From contig NZ_FIZY01000004.1 in assembly GCF_900060185.1 (NCBI RefSeq), positions 1-64,000 of the forward strand: a DNA stretch of 64,000 bases, given 5' to 3'. Position 1 is the stretch's first letter. Each line of letters begins with the position of its first letter. Source of the DNA: Grimontia marina. Lineage in GTDB: Bacteria; Pseudomonadota; Gammaproteobacteria; Enterobacterales; Vibrionaceae. Position numbers and translations under genes: made by a program. Below the pieces are notes generated by a model. The model was not told the origin of the DNA. It saw only the letters and a list, made by a program, of their open reading frames with translations, and searched no databases. Shown piece by piece: positions 1 through 8,277 of the stretch.

Positions 1-143
1 AGTTTTCGTTTGGTCACTCAGTAAACATCGATAAATCTTTTGTCTATCAACTACGAGTGCCCACACAGATTGCATAGGTCAAATTGTTAAAGAACGTTGA
101 CTTGAAGAAGCGTTGCTTCTCACCGTCAGGGCTGCGAATTTTA
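1..143 (-). other. rRNA operon leader with boxA (operon continues left of the window)
   Basis: Read on the minus strand this matches the 16S leader of enterobacterial and vibrio rrn operons. It holds the boxA-type antitermination motif TTCTTTAACAATT at about 81-94, followed by the typical CAATCTGTGTGGGCACTCG block. The leader runs off the left edge, so the 16S gene should start just outside. E. coli also has an rrn operon (rrnG) next to clpB, which supports the call. Confidence 0.85.
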
Positions 144-165
144 CGCTGCCGGGCGATGAAGTCAA
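138..165 (-). promoter_or_regulatory. rrn P2-type promoter
   Basis: On the minus strand, -35 TTGACT (160-165), a 16-base spacer and -10 TAAAAT (138-143). It lies about 190 bases downstream of P1 and about 45 bases before boxA, the usual tandem P1/P2 layout of rRNA operons. Confidence 0.75.
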
Positions 166-327
166 GAAGAAATTTTGAGATTTTTCAGCGTTGCTTTCGC
201 AACCCTCAAAACACCTTGTTGACTCACCTCTTCACCGCATTTTTCAATGCCTTGGTGAGGAAGTTTTCGCGTTTCGACTTGGTCGGCGCTTCCTTGTTGG
301 GAGCTGCTTGCCGTGTCGATGGGGCGC

Positions 328-355
328 ATTATAGGGAGGTCTCGAATTCTGGCAA
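328..355 (-). promoter_or_regulatory. rrn P1-type promoter
   Basis: On the minus strand, -35 TTGCCA (350-355), a 16-base spacer and a perfect -10 TATAAT (328-333), followed by a GC-rich discriminator (GCGCCCC) as in stringently controlled stable-RNA promoters. An A/T-rich tract immediately upstream (about 356-380) resembles an UP element. Confidence 0.85.
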
Positions 356-505
356 GGGCTTTTTTAAACTTTTTTGTAGAAAAGTCATCGTTTGAGTATC
401 TTTTGCGCGAAAGGCTTATTTCCACACATTTTACCCACATCAAGCCCACAAAAAGCTGTGGGTAACTTTTAAAATCGAGGGAAGCACCTGGATATAGATA
501 AAAGA

Positions 506-528
506 AAAGAGGCCTATTGGGCCTCTTT
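506..528 (-). terminator. terminator downstream of clpB
   Basis: Inverted repeat AAAGAGGCC / GGCCTCTTT with a 5-base loop, ending in a T-rich run on the minus strand, 26 bases past the clpB stop. It separates clpB from the rrn promoters. Confidence 0.8.
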
Positions 529-553
529 ATGTTCTTACTCTTTAAGCTTGTCT

Positions 554-3127
554 TTATTGCACAGCTTTTATTTGTTCGTCTTCGACTATCAGTTTCACAG
601 GTAAGCCTGGTTTCACTTCTCCGCGAAGAATAGATTGTGCCAATGGGTTCTCGACACTTTGCTGAATGGCGCGCTTAAGTGGGCGAGCCCCATATACCGG
701 ATCAAATCCCGCATCCGCGATAAGCGTTAGCGCTTCGTCAGTGACTTCCAACTTCAGGTCACGCTCAGCCATACGTTTTGCCAAATGCGCAAGCTGGATA
801 CCGGCGATAGACTTGATGTGCTCCTGACCCAATGGGTGGAAGACCACAGACTCATCAACTCGGTTAATGAACTCTGGGCGGAAATGTTTGCCCACCACAT
901 CCATCACCATGGCTTTGATGCCGTTGTAATCAAGTTCACCAAAATGTTCCTGAATTCGATCAGAACCCAGATTGGAGGTCATGATCACCACAGCATTGCG
1001 AAAATCAACGGTACGCCCCTGACCATCCGTCAGACGGCCATCATCTAATACCTGTAGAAGAAGGTTGAAGACATCTGGGTGCGCCTTCTCTACTTCATCC
1101 AATAGAATGACAGAATAAGGACGACGGCGAACTGCTTCTGTCAGATAACCGCCTTCTTCATATCCCACATAGCCAGGAGGTGCACCCACCAGCCTAGCTA
1201 CTGAATGTTTCTCCATAAACTCTGACATGTCGATACGCACCATGGCGTCGCTGCTGTCAAAGAGAAACTCTGCCAGTGATTTACACAGTTCTGTTTTACC
1301 CACACCTGTTGGACCAAGGAACAGAAACGAGCCAATCGGGCGATTCGGATCAGCAAGGCCTGCACGGCTGCGACGAATAGCGTTTGCCACCGAGGTGACA
1401 GCCTCTGATTGACCAATCACCCGGCCATGAAGCTCATCTTCCATCTGAAGTAGCTTTTCTTTCTCGCCTTCCAGCATCTTGGCGACAGGAATACCGGTTT
1501 GACGGGATAGCACTTCTGCAATCTCAGCGTCGGTCACTCGGTTTTTGAGCAGAGTCATTTCCTGCATTTCCGCCTGACTTGCCAGATCAAGTTGCTTTTC
1601 CAGTTCTGGAATGCGGCCATACTGCAGTTCAGACATGCGGTTAAGGTCACCTGCACGACGTGCGATGTCTAAATCTGTGCGTGCCTGCTCTAACGCACTC
1701 TTGATGTGTTGCGTGCCGGAAAGCGCTGCTTTCTCTGCATTCCACACTTCTTCCAGCTCAGCATAGTCACGCTCTTTCTCGTCAATTTCACTTTGCAGGG
1801 ATTCAAGACGCTTCTTACTTGCTTCGTCGTTTTCTTTAGCTAATGCCTGTTGCTCAATCTTGAGTTGGATTAAACGACGCTCTAATCGATCAAGCTGCTC
1901 CGGCTTGGAGTCTATTTGCATACGAATGCTCGACGCCGCTTCATCAATCAAATCGATGGCTTTATCCGGCAGCTGTCTGTCCGAGATATAGCGATGAGAG
2001 AGACTCGCAGCAGCAACGATCGCGGGGTCAGTAATTTCCACCGCATGGTGAAGCTCGTAACGCTCTTTAAGGCCACGCAAAATAGCGACGGTGTCTTCAA
2101 CCGTTGGTTCATCCACCAGCACTTTTTGGAAACGACGCTCAAGTGCCGCATCTTTTTCCACATACTGACGGTATTCATCTAATGTGGTGGCACCAACGCA
2201 ATGAAGTTCGCCACGCGCCAATGCAGGCTTAAGCATGTTGCCCGCATCCATCGCTCCTTCTGCTTTACCTGCACCCACCATAGTGTGGATTTCGTCGATA
2301 AAGAGAATGACGTTACCTTCTTCTTTCGCCAGTTCATTGAGAACTGACTTCAGGCGTTCTTCGAATTCACCACGATATTTCGCACCGGCAACCAGCGAGC
2401 CCATATCGAGAGAGAGCACACGTTTATTACGCAGCCCTTCAGGTACCTCACCGTTCACAATACGCTGCGCCAGACCTTCAACAATGGCGGTTTTACCCAC
2501 GCCTGGTTCACCAATGATTACTGGGTTGTTCTTGGTACGGCGTTGTAGCACTTGCACGGTGCGGCGAATTTCTTCGTCACGGCCAATCACCGGGTCGAGC
2601 TTGCCCTGCTCGGCTTTTTCAGTCAGGTCAATGGTGAACTTTTCCAACGCCTGACGCGCTTCTTCCGCGTTAGGATCATTGATAGCCTGACCACCACGCA
2701 CTTTATCAATCGCGTCTTCCACTTTCTTGGTTGTCAGGCCAAGACTTCTGAGTAATTCACCCAAAGCACCTTTGTCTTCAACGGCAGCCAGAATAAAAAG
2801 CTCTGAGGAGATGTATTTGTCTTTACGCTTCTGGGACAGCTTGTCACACATATTGAAAAGCATACCCATGCTGTGCGAGAGCTGGACATCGCCGCCAGTG
2901 CCGGTCACTTTCGGTAGCTTGTCGAGCAGCTCACTCAGACTGGAGCGTAGTTGAGTCAGATCCACATTCAGGAGCGTCATCAGAGGACGGATGGTGCTGC
3001 TGTCCTGATTGAGGAGAGACACCATCAAGTGCACGGGCTCGATATACTGATGATCGCGCCCTAAAGCCAGTGACTGAGCGTCAGAGATGGCTAACTGGAA
3101 TTTGCTGGTAAATCGGTCAAGGCGCAT
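554..3127 (-). CDS. clpB: ATP-dependent chaperone ClpB (disaggregase)
   Basis: Hsp100 AAA+ unfoldase that, with DnaK, pulls proteins out of aggregates after heat stress in the cytoplasm. The 857-residue product has the full family length. The N-terminal Clp repeat domain comes first, then the first AAA+ module with Walker A GEPGVGKT near residue 206. A long coiled-coil middle domain rich in Glu/Lys lies around 400-520. The second AAA+ module has GPTGVGKT near 605 and Walker [13 protein letters not shown]. The start ATG at 3127 follows a strong GGGGGAGG ribosome binding site. A sigma-32 promoter lies just upstream, so heat-shock control is expected. The order clpB-pgeF-rluD on one strand with bamD divergent is the ancestral gammaproteobacterial one. 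Nothing is unusual in the protein. Confidence 0.98.
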   Translation of the reverse strand: MRLDRFTSKFQLAISDAQSLALGRDHQYIEPVHLMVSLLNQDSSTIRPLMTLLNVDLTQLRSSLSELLDKLPKVTGTGGDVQLSHSMGMLFNMCDKLSQKRKDKYISSELFILAAVEDKGALGELLRSLGLTTKKVEDAIDKVRGGQAINDPNAEEARQALEKFTIDLTEKAEQGKLDPVIGRDEEIRRTVQVLQRRTKNNPVIIGEPGVGKTAIVEGLAQRIVNGEVPEGLRNKRVLSLDMGSLVAGAKYRGEFEERLKSVLNELAKEEGNVILFIDEIHTMVGAGKAEGAMDAGNMLKPALARGELHCVGATTLDEYRQYVEKDAALERRFQKVLVDEPTVEDTVAILRGLKERYELHHAVEITDPAIVAAASLSHRYISDRQLPDKAIDLIDEAASSIRMQIDSKPEQLDRLERRLIQLKIEQQALAKENDEASKKRLESLQSEIDEKERDYAELEEVWNAEKAALSGTQHIKSALEQARTDLDIARRAGDLNRMSELQYGRIPELEKQLDLASQAEMQEMTLLKNRVTDAEIAEVLSRQTGIPVAKMLEGEKEKLLQMEDELHGRVIGQSEAVTSVANAIRRSRAGLADPNRPIGSFLFLGPTGVGKTELCKSLAEFLFDSSDAMVRIDMSEFMEKHSVARLVGAPPGYVGYEEGGYLTEAVRRRPYSVILLDEVEKAHPDVFNLLLQVLDDGRLTDGQGRTVDFRNAVVIMTSNLGSDRIQEHFGELDYNGIKAMVMDVVGKHFRPEFINRVDESVVFHPLGQEHIKSIAGIQLAHLAKRMAERDLKLEVTDEALTLIADAGFDPVYGARPLKRAIQQSVENPLAQSILRGEVKPGLPVKLIVEDEQIKAVQ

Positions 3128-3179
3128 AGCCTCCCCCCTTTAATAATTTCGATAATAGCTTTGATGCTGCTTAACGAAA

Positions 3180-3208
3180 AAATGGGAGCGGCGGCGGCTG
3201 ATTTCAAG
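3180..3208 (-). promoter_or_regulatory. sigma-32 heat-shock promoter of clpB
   Basis: Minus-strand CTTGAAA (3202-3208), a 14-base spacer and TCCCATTT (3180-3187). The RpoH consensus is CTTGAAA, 11-16 bases, CCCCATNT, so only one consensus base differs. It sits about 55 bases upstream of the clpB start and inside the 3' end of pgeF. Confidence 0.85.
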
Positions 3209-3236
3209 TTGAGTGGCGAAATTTTTGTCGATTTGG

Positions 3237-3974
3237 TTAATCGCGTTCTGTACCGATCCAGATACAGCTGGCCTGACGGCCTGTACGATTTTCTCTACGG
3301 TAGGAGAAGAAGGTTTCCGGAGCAGAGACTGTGCAGTGTTCTCCGCCATAAATCTGGGTCACACCTGCGGCTTGAAGTCGCTGCCTTGCCAAGAGGTAGA
3401 TATCTGCCAACCAACGATCGTTGTGTGGCTTAAACGCTTTTTCGGCGGCTACATCGTGCGCCATAAACTGCTCGCGCACTTCGCTACCCACTTCAAAAGC
3501 GTCAGAGCCGATGGCAGGGCCAAGCCATGCCATCACTTTACTTGGCTCATCAAACTTACTGAGCGTTTGTTCTAACACACCGTTGGCCAAACCGCGCCAG
3601 CCAGCATGTGCCGCCCCCACCTGTGTCCCCTCTTCATTACAGAAAAGCACAGGAAGACAATCGGCAGTCATCACCACACACACCTGCCCTTGAGCTCCCG
3701 TAAAGGCGGCATCGGCATCCGGCACCTCATCAACGGCCAAAGGCAAAGTCACGACTTCTGTACCATGAACTTGATTCAACCAGGCTGGAGATGTCGGCAT
3801 CGACATCACTTCTGCCAGTGTTTGGCGGTTTTTCACCACGAAATCACTGTCATCGCCCACGTGATCACCTAAGTTCAGGCTATCAAAAGGAACAGGGCTG
3901 ACACCACCTTGGCGGGTGGTGCTCACAGCTTTAATCCTTGAAGGCGCGGGCCAGTCTGGCGTGATCCAATCCAT
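3237..3974 (-). CDS. pgeF: YfiH/PgeF-family peptidoglycan editing protein (multicopper-oxidoreductase-like)
   Basis: 245-residue member of the YfiH/CNF1-like family. E. coli members have been linked to removing wrongly incorporated residues from peptidoglycan precursors; other members have purine nucleoside or laccase-like activity. The conserved metal-site motifs are visible: VMTADCLPVLF near 105 and HAGWRGLANGV near 120, followed by a C-terminal GEHCTVS motif. The gene ends 109 bases before clpB and starts 2 bases after the rluD stop, so it is probably cotranscribed with rluD. The clpB heat-shock promoter lies within its last codons. The family is certain; the physiological substrate is less so. 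Confidence 0.92.
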   Translation of the reverse strand: MDWITPDWPAPSRIKAVSTTRQGGVSPVPFDSLNLGDHVGDDSDFVVKNRQTLAEVMSMPTSPAWLNQVHGTEVVTLPLAVDEVPDADAAFTGAQGQVCVVMTADCLPVLFCNEEGTQVGAAHAGWRGLANGVLEQTLSKFDEPSKVMAWLGPAIGSDAFEVGSEVREQFMAHDVAAEKAFKPHNDRWLADIYLLARQRLQAAGVTQIYGGEHCTVSAPETFFSYRRENRTGRQASCIWIGTERD

Positions 3975-3976
3975 GA

Positions 3977-4954
3977 TCAGTAGTCCTCGTCTCCGTGCTC
4001 TAAGGTGTCTGCACGCAGTACTTCAGTCAGTTTCACCATGTCATCTGGGATTGGTGCGTGCCATTCCATCATTTCTTTAGTGGTAGGGTGTTCAATACGC
4101 AGCATGACAGCATGAAGTGCCTGACGGTCAAACTGACGCAATGTCTGGATCAGCTCATCACCCGCATTGCGTGGCGGACGTGGACGACCACCATAAAGCT
4201 GGTCACCTACCAGAGGGTGGTTCAGATATGCCATGTGAACACGGATCTGGTGCGTACGGCCGGTTTCCAGACGAAGACGCAGACGAGTGTGCGCGCGGAA
4301 GTGTTCAACCACACGGTAATGCGTAATCGCTGGTTTACCGAGCTCCTGAACAGCCATGTGTGTGCGCTTGGTAGAGTGACGGCCGATTGGCTTTTCAATC
4401 ATGCCACCGCCTGTCATGTTACCCAGTGCAATCGCTTCGTACTCACGGGTGAACTTCTTACGCTTTTGCAGTGCGCGAACCAAACGTGTTTGGGTCGGGA
4501 TATTTTTCGCTACCACCATCAAGCCGGTGGTGTCTTTATCCAGACGGTGCACGATACCCGCACGCGGTACTTCAGCGATATCCGGGTAATGGAAAAGTAG
4601 CCCGTTCAATACGGTACCGTCAGGGCAACCGGCACCAGGGTGTACCACTAAATCACGCGGTTTATTAATAACGATAATATCGTCATCTTCATAAACGATG
4701 TTCAGTGGAATGTCCTGCGCTTCCCAACGCTGTTCATCTTCGATTTCTGCCTGAACGACGATGGCTTCACCACCCATCATTTTCAAACGTGGTTTGTTGA
4801 CGATCTCACCATCGACGCTTACTTTGTCGGCCAGAATCCATTCTTTGATGCGTGATCGGGAATAATCCGGAAACAACTCTGCCAATGCCTGATCCAGACG
4901 CTGACCCAGTTGATTCTCATTTACTGTGCTGTTTAACTCTAACTGCTGTGCCAT
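3977..4954 (-). CDS. rluD: 23S rRNA pseudouridine synthase RluD
   Basis: Makes pseudouridines 1911, 1915 and 1917 in helix 69 of 23S rRNA during late 50S assembly. The 325-residue length matches E. coli (326). An N-terminal S4 RNA-binding domain (about 15-75) is followed by the catalytic domain, with the active-site Asp in HRLDKDTTG near 140, then the LETGRTHQIRVH block. I place the start at the ATG at 4954 (MAQQLELNS). The frame stays open 23 codons upstream, but that part is not family-like and includes half of a palindromic repeat. The ribosome binding site is weak. The gene is divergent from bamD, as in relatives. Confidence 0.96.
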   Translation of the reverse strand: MAQQLELNSTVNENQLGQRLDQALAELFPDYSRSRIKEWILADKVSVDGEIVNKPRLKMMGGEAIVVQAEIEDEQRWEAQDIPLNIVYEDDDIIVINKPRDLVVHPGAGCPDGTVLNGLLFHYPDIAEVPRAGIVHRLDKDTTGLMVVAKNIPTQTRLVRALQKRKKFTREYEAIALGNMTGGGMIEKPIGRHSTKRTHMAVQELGKPAITHYRVVEHFRAHTRLRLRLETGRTHQIRVHMAYLNHPLVGDQLYGGRPRPPRNAGDELIQTLRQFDRQALHAVMLRIEHPTTKEMMEWHAPIPDDMVKLTEVLRADTLEHGDEDY

Positions 4955-4981
4955 AACGAACTTTTTGATTCTCAATGAGAC

Positions 4982-5041
4982 TAATACCAAGTGGTATTGA
5001 TGTAAGCCCTCGGGCTCAGTCACGTTTACCAGTTGGTATTA
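4982..5041. repeat. 60-bp palindromic intergenic repeat
   Basis: Near-perfect 15-base terminal inverted repeats, TAATACCAAGTGGTA (4982-4996) and TACCAGTTGGTATTA (5027-5041), with one mismatch. A small inner hairpin AGCCC-TC-GGGCT lies between them. It sits in the rluD/bamD divergent region. The TAATACCA tip is shared with the larger element at 8118-8277. No coding capacity. Confidence 0.7.
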
Positions 5042-5150
5042 TATCTGGTCGATGGGTAGAATAGCCCACAATCGCGCCATTGTAGCTTTTTGCGGCTGTC
5101 TCCGTAATGGCAAAGGCTGAAAATATTCTTTCAAGGAAGCAACTGTAGTA

Positions 5151-5882
5151 ATGAAACGCCTTACTTTATCCTCTTTACTTGCTATTTCCCTGCTGGCTGG
5201 ATGTTCAAGCACGGAAGAAGTTGTCCCTGATATTCCGCCTTCTGAGCTGTATCAGGAAGCGCAGGTTTCCCTTAATGAAGGCAGTTGGAACACCGCAATC
5301 CAAAAGCTTGAAGCCCTGGACTCACGCTACCCGTTTGGTGCCTACTCTGAGCAGGTTCAACTAGATCTGATTTACGCTTACTACAAAAACGACGATCTGG
5401 CCTTGGGTGAGGCCACCATTGACCGTTTCATGCGTATGAACCCGGGTCACCCTGAGATGGATTGGGTACTCTACATGCGCGGCCTGACCAACATGGCGCA
5501 GGACAGAAGCTTCATCCACGACATGCTGAATATGGATCGTGAAGATCGCGACCCCGAGCCTGTGCGCCGTGCGTTTGTGGACTTCCGCCGTCTGCTGGAT
5601 CGATACCCGGACAGTGATTACGCCGCTGATGCAGCAAAACGCCTTGTCGCCCTGAAAAACCGTCTGGCAGATTACGAACTGGCCACCGCCGATTTCTATG
5701 TTCGCCGTGAAGCTTGGGTTGCTGTGATCAACCGTTGTCAGCAAATCCAGCGTGATTTCCCAGACACTGATGCGGCGAAGAAATCTCTTCCGTTGATGCT
5801 TAAAGCCTATGAAGAGCTGAAACTGGAAGAGCCTGCTCAGCGAACCCGCGAGTTAATGAAACTGAATGGTGTGGATGCCTAA
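5151..5882 (+). CDS. bamD: outer membrane assembly lipoprotein BamD
   Basis: Essential lipoprotein of the BAM complex that folds beta-barrel proteins into the outer membrane. The product has 243 residues, the family's usual size. A lipoprotein signal peptide ends in the lipobox LLAGC (Cys18). The mature part holds tetratricopeptide-type helical repeats, with family signatures such as YPFGAYSEQVQLDLIYAYY (about 60-80) and NPGHPEMDWVLYMRGL. The start at 5151 follows a GGAAGC-type ribosome binding site. It is monocistronic: divergent from rluD, with its own terminator at 5911. Confidence 0.97.
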   Translation: MKRLTLSSLLAISLLAGCSSTEEVVPDIPPSELYQEAQVSLNEGSWNTAIQKLEALDSRYPFGAYSEQVQLDLIYAYYKNDDLALGEATIDRFMRMNPGHPEMDWVLYMRGLTNMAQDRSFIHDMLNMDREDRDPEPVRRAFVDFRRLLDRYPDSDYAADAAKRLVALKNRLADYELATADFYVRREAWVAVINRCQQIQRDFPDTDAAKKSLPLMLKAYEELKLEEPAQRTRELMKLNGVDA

Positions 5883-5910
5883 TAGCGCCGCCTTCAAACA
5901 GAAAAGAAAA

Positions 5911-5935
5911 AAGCAGCCTGATGGCTGCTTTTTGT
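5911..5935 (+). terminator. terminator of bamD
   Basis: Hairpin AAGCAGCC-TGAT-GGCTGCTT (5911-5930) followed by TTTGTTT, 28 bases after the bamD stop. The rest of the gap to raiA (to 6249) holds no gene that I can support, only the CRP-type site described next. Confidence 0.85.
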
Positions 5936-6163
5936 TTATTTGGGTGTGAGATTGTTTGTCCGGGAGAAATAGTGAACTGCTGCATTCTTCGCCAAAGCCT
6001 TCTTTAGCACGAACAAAGTCCCTAACGTTCAGTGTTCGTTAGCGACCTTAACCTCTTCATCTTGCACCACTTCTTTTGCCCGATTCAAGCACTTTCCGGA
6101 CTTTTTAAACCGAAGTTAAACACAGGATCACAAATCCCCTGACCAATAAAATTTCGCGACACA

Positions 6164-6183
6164 AAAGTGATCTATATCACATT
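6164..6183 (+). promoter_or_regulatory. CRP-type operator upstream of raiA
   Basis: AAAGTGATCTATATCACATT is a near-perfect match to the CRP consensus (GTGA, 6 bases, TCAC at 6167-6180), about 75 bases before the raiA start. cAMP-CRP control of raiA would couple ribosome hibernation to carbon status; that role is inferred. Confidence 0.75.
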
Positions 6184-6249
6184 ATTTCCTCTCCAGAAAC
6201 GTAATCTGAAAGTGAGCCCAGCAAAGGGCAAGCAAAAGAGGAAACATCT

Positions 6250-6591
6250 ATGAGAGTAGAAATTACTGGTAAAAACATCGACATCACTCCTGCCATTCGC
6301 GATCGCATTACGTCTCGTTTTGAAAAGCTAGAGAAATGGCAAGTCGCTCTCATTAACCCTCATGCTGTCATCAGTGAAGAACCAGGTAACAAATTCAAAG
6401 TAGAAGCTGGCGTGTCTATGCCAGGTGCAAAATTGATTGCCTCCGCTGAGCATGAAGATATGTATGCCGCCATCAATGAAGTGGGCCAGAAACTGGAGAA
6501 ACAGCTAAACAAACAAGCCCACAAAGGCGAAGCACGCCGCGCAAGCCATGCAGGTGTGGAAGTACCGGAAGAAGAATCTGAAGCTATCTAA
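6250..6591 (+). CDS. raiA: ribosome-associated inhibitor RaiA (YfiA/short HPF family)
   Basis: Binds the decoding region of the 30S subunit and shuts down translation in stationary phase and cold. The single 113-residue S30AE domain starts MRVEITGKNIDIT and keeps the basic RNA-contact helix (KLEKQLNKQAHKGEARRAS). It lacks the C-terminal dimerisation domain of long HPF. The length and the acidic tail (EEESEAI) favour RaiA over the shorter Hpf paralogue, although the two are hard to separate by eye. The start is preceded by GAGGAAACATCT. Located between bamD and pheA, as in E. coli and vibrios. A CRP-type site lies upstream and a terminator follows. Confidence 0.93.
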   Translation: MRVEITGKNIDITPAIRDRITSRFEKLEKWQVALINPHAVISEEPGNKFKVEAGVSMPGAKLIASAEHEDMYAAINEVGQKLEKQLNKQAHKGEARRASHAGVEVPEEESEAI

Positions 6592-6613
6592 TCTATCCAG
6601 AGGATTAAACCAG

Positions 6614-6645
6614 TCAGCCCCGCCAATGCGGGGCTGATTCGTCTT
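6614..6645 (+). terminator. terminator of raiA
   Basis: Ten-base stem TCAGCCCCGC / GCGGGGCTGA (6614-6637) with loop CAAT, followed by TTCGTCTT. The T-tract is weak, but the stem lies directly before the pheA promoter. Confidence 0.65.
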
Positions 6646-6672
6646 GACATGACAACGCCGTCCCAATATGGT
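6644..6672 (+). promoter_or_regulatory. pheL-pheA promoter
   Basis: Consensus -35 TTGACA (6644-6649), a 17-base spacer and -10 TATGGT (6667-6672). It lies 35 bases before the leader peptide. Confidence 0.75.
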
Positions 6673-6706
6673 TGAACAATAATTGAACCAACAAGATAAA
6701 GTATCG

Positions 6707-6754
6707 ATGTCGCAAACCACTTCGTTTTTCTTTCGCTTCTTTTTCCGCTTCTGA
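6707..6754 (+). CDS. pheL: phe operon leader peptide
   Basis: Fifteen-residue leader peptide MSQTTSFFFRFFFRF with seven phenylalanines, matching the design of E. coli PheL. Ribosome stalling on the Phe codons when tRNA-Phe is uncharged would favour the antiterminator and let transcription reach pheA. It lies between the promoter at 6644 and the attenuator at 6802. The product has no known function beyond being translated. It is too short for ordinary gene finders. Confidence 0.9.
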   Translation: MSQTTSFFFRFFFRF

Positions 6755-6801
6755 AGAGGTGGGGCGTAAGGGCGAGCATCGATAACGACAGATTCCCGAA
6801 G

Positions 6802-6828
6802 GCCTCCCTCAGAAAGGGAGGCTTTTTT
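6802..6828 (+). terminator. pheA attenuator terminator
   Basis: Perfect stem GCCTCCCT / AGGGAGGC (6802-6809 and 6815-6822) followed by TTTTTTG, between pheL and pheA. This is the terminator arm of the Phe attenuation switch. Confidence 0.88.
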
Positions 6829-6862
6829 GTTTTGGGCGCTGAATAATGAGTAGGAACAAGGA

Positions 6863-8035
6863 ATGAGTAAACCAACATTGTCACTTGATGAAATACGGGT
6901 GAATGTCAGCCGTATCGATCAAGAGCTGCTGTCACTGCTGGCAGAACGACGTAAGCTGAGTCTTGAAGTCGCTAAAAGCAAAATCCAAACCCAAAAGCCC
7001 GTCCGTGATGTTGAACGTGAGCAGGCTCTGCTTGAGAAGCTGGTTGCCAATGGGAAATCCCACGAGTTGGATCCACAGTACGTCACCAAAATTTTCCACA
7101 CCATTATTGAAGACTCTGTGCTCTACCAACAGGCATTCCTGCAACGCCTTGCCAACCCAGACAATGAACAACCGCTTGCCCGCGTTTCTTTCCTCGGTGG
7201 CAAAGGCTCCTACTCCAATCTGGCGACCCGCAACTTTTTTGCACGTAAACATACCAAGCTCGCGGAGATCCAGTGCTCAAGCTTTAAAGAAGTGCTGGAA
7301 ATGGTGGAAACCGGCAATGCCGATTACGGCGTACTGCCGATTGAAAACACCAGCTCAGGTTCGATTAATGATGTTTACGACCAACTTCAGCACACCCGCT
7401 TGTCTATCGTCGGAGAGATCACCCAGCCGATTGAACATTGTCTTCTGACTGCAGTAGACACGCAGATTGACCAAATTGAGGTGCTTTATTCGCATCCACA
7501 GCCGCATCAACAATGCAGTGAGTTCGTGCGATCTCTGGGCAGTGGTATTAAGCAAGAGTATTGCTCAAGCACCGCGGAGGCGATGAAAGAAGTCGCAGCC
7601 ATGGCCCAACCAAATGTGGCTGCGATTGGTAATGCGGCAAGCGGTGAACTTTATGGTCTGAAACCGCTGAAGTTCGGCATCGCCAATCAGCAGGAAAACC
7701 ACACCCGCTTTATCGTCGTCGCACGTAAGCCTGTAGAAGTCACTGCGCTGATCCCAGCCAAAACCACCTTTATCATGTCTACCGGACAATCTGCCGGCTC
7801 CCTAGTCGAGTGTCTGCTGGTGCTGCGCAATCACGGCATCAACATGACCAAACTGGAGTCACGTCCTGTGCTTGGCAACCCATGGGAAGAGATGTTCTAT
7901 GTGGATGTAGAAGGCAATATGCGTACGGATGTGATGAAAGAAGCATTGGAAGAGCTCACCAAGATCACCCGCTACATTAAAGTTCTGGGCTCTTACCCGA
8001 TTGAGAACGTTGCTCCAACAGAAATCGACGTTTAA
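6863..8035 (+). CDS. pheA: bifunctional chorismate mutase / prephenate dehydratase (P-protein)
   Basis: Converts chorismate to prephenate and then to phenylpyruvate, committing flux to phenylalanine. The 390 residues hold an AroQ-type mutase domain (about 5-90: LLSLLAERRKLSLEVAKSK), a prephenate dehydratase domain (about 105-285, including YGVLPIENTSSGSIND), and an ACT regulatory domain with the Phe-binding KLESRP motif near 334. The start follows GGAACAAGG. Expression is controlled by the upstream attenuator. The gene is convergent with aroF-tyrA, the sister branch to tyrosine. A strong terminator follows at 8074. Confidence 0.98.
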   Translation: MSKPTLSLDEIRVNVSRIDQELLSLLAERRKLSLEVAKSKIQTQKPVRDVEREQALLEKLVANGKSHELDPQYVTKIFHTIIEDSVLYQQAFLQRLANPDNEQPLARVSFLGGKGSYSNLATRNFFARKHTKLAEIQCSSFKEVLEMVETGNADYGVLPIENTSSGSINDVYDQLQHTRLSIVGEITQPIEHCLLTAVDTQIDQIEVLYSHPQPHQQCSEFVRSLGSGIKQEYCSSTAEAMKEVAAMAQPNVAAIGNAASGELYGLKPLKFGIANQQENHTRFIVVARKPVEVTALIPAKTTFIMSTGQSAGSLVECLLVLRNHGINMTKLESRPVLGNPWEEMFYVDVEGNMRTDVMKEALEELTKITRYIKVLGSYPIENVAPTEIDV

Positions 8036-8073
8036 CGATACTGAATGCTAGAGTCTGTTGACCCTAGAAACAG

Positions 8074-8101
8074 AAAAGGAGCCAACTGGCTCCTTTTGTT
8101 T
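8074..8101 (+). terminator. terminator of pheA
   Basis: Eleven-base stem AAAAGGAGCCA / TGGCTCCTTTT (8074-8084 and 8087-8097) followed by a T-rich stretch, 39 bases past the pheA stop. Confidence 0.85.
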
Positions 8102-8117
8102 TATCTCGTGCAGCTTA

Positions 8118-8277
8118 TACCAATCACAGTAGGTAGATGATCAGAAATAGCGTAGGAAAAATGCTCGAGAACAAGGCGAAAAATTTCGATAAGTAGTTAT
8201 TCTACAATCAAATTTTTCAACGCAGTTATCGAGCATTTTAACAAGCTAGGATGAGCAGATATTTACTACGATTGGTA
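8118..8277. repeat. 160-bp palindromic miniature element abutting the tyrA stop codon
   Basis: Tips TACCAATC (8118-8125) and GATTGGTA (8270-8277) form inverted termini, flanked on both sides by TTA (8115-8117 and 8278-8280). The interior folds on itself: AAAATGCTCGA near 8158 pairs with TCGAGCATTTT near 8229, continuing imperfectly through the A/T-rich middle. It matches, from memory, a palindromic intergenic repeat common in Vibrionaceae. It encodes nothing. The right-hand TTA is the tyrA stop codon. Confidence 0.8.

Noticed and set aside
4058-4600. 180-codon plus-strand open frame
   Set aside because: Antisense to rluD; no similarity to a known family.
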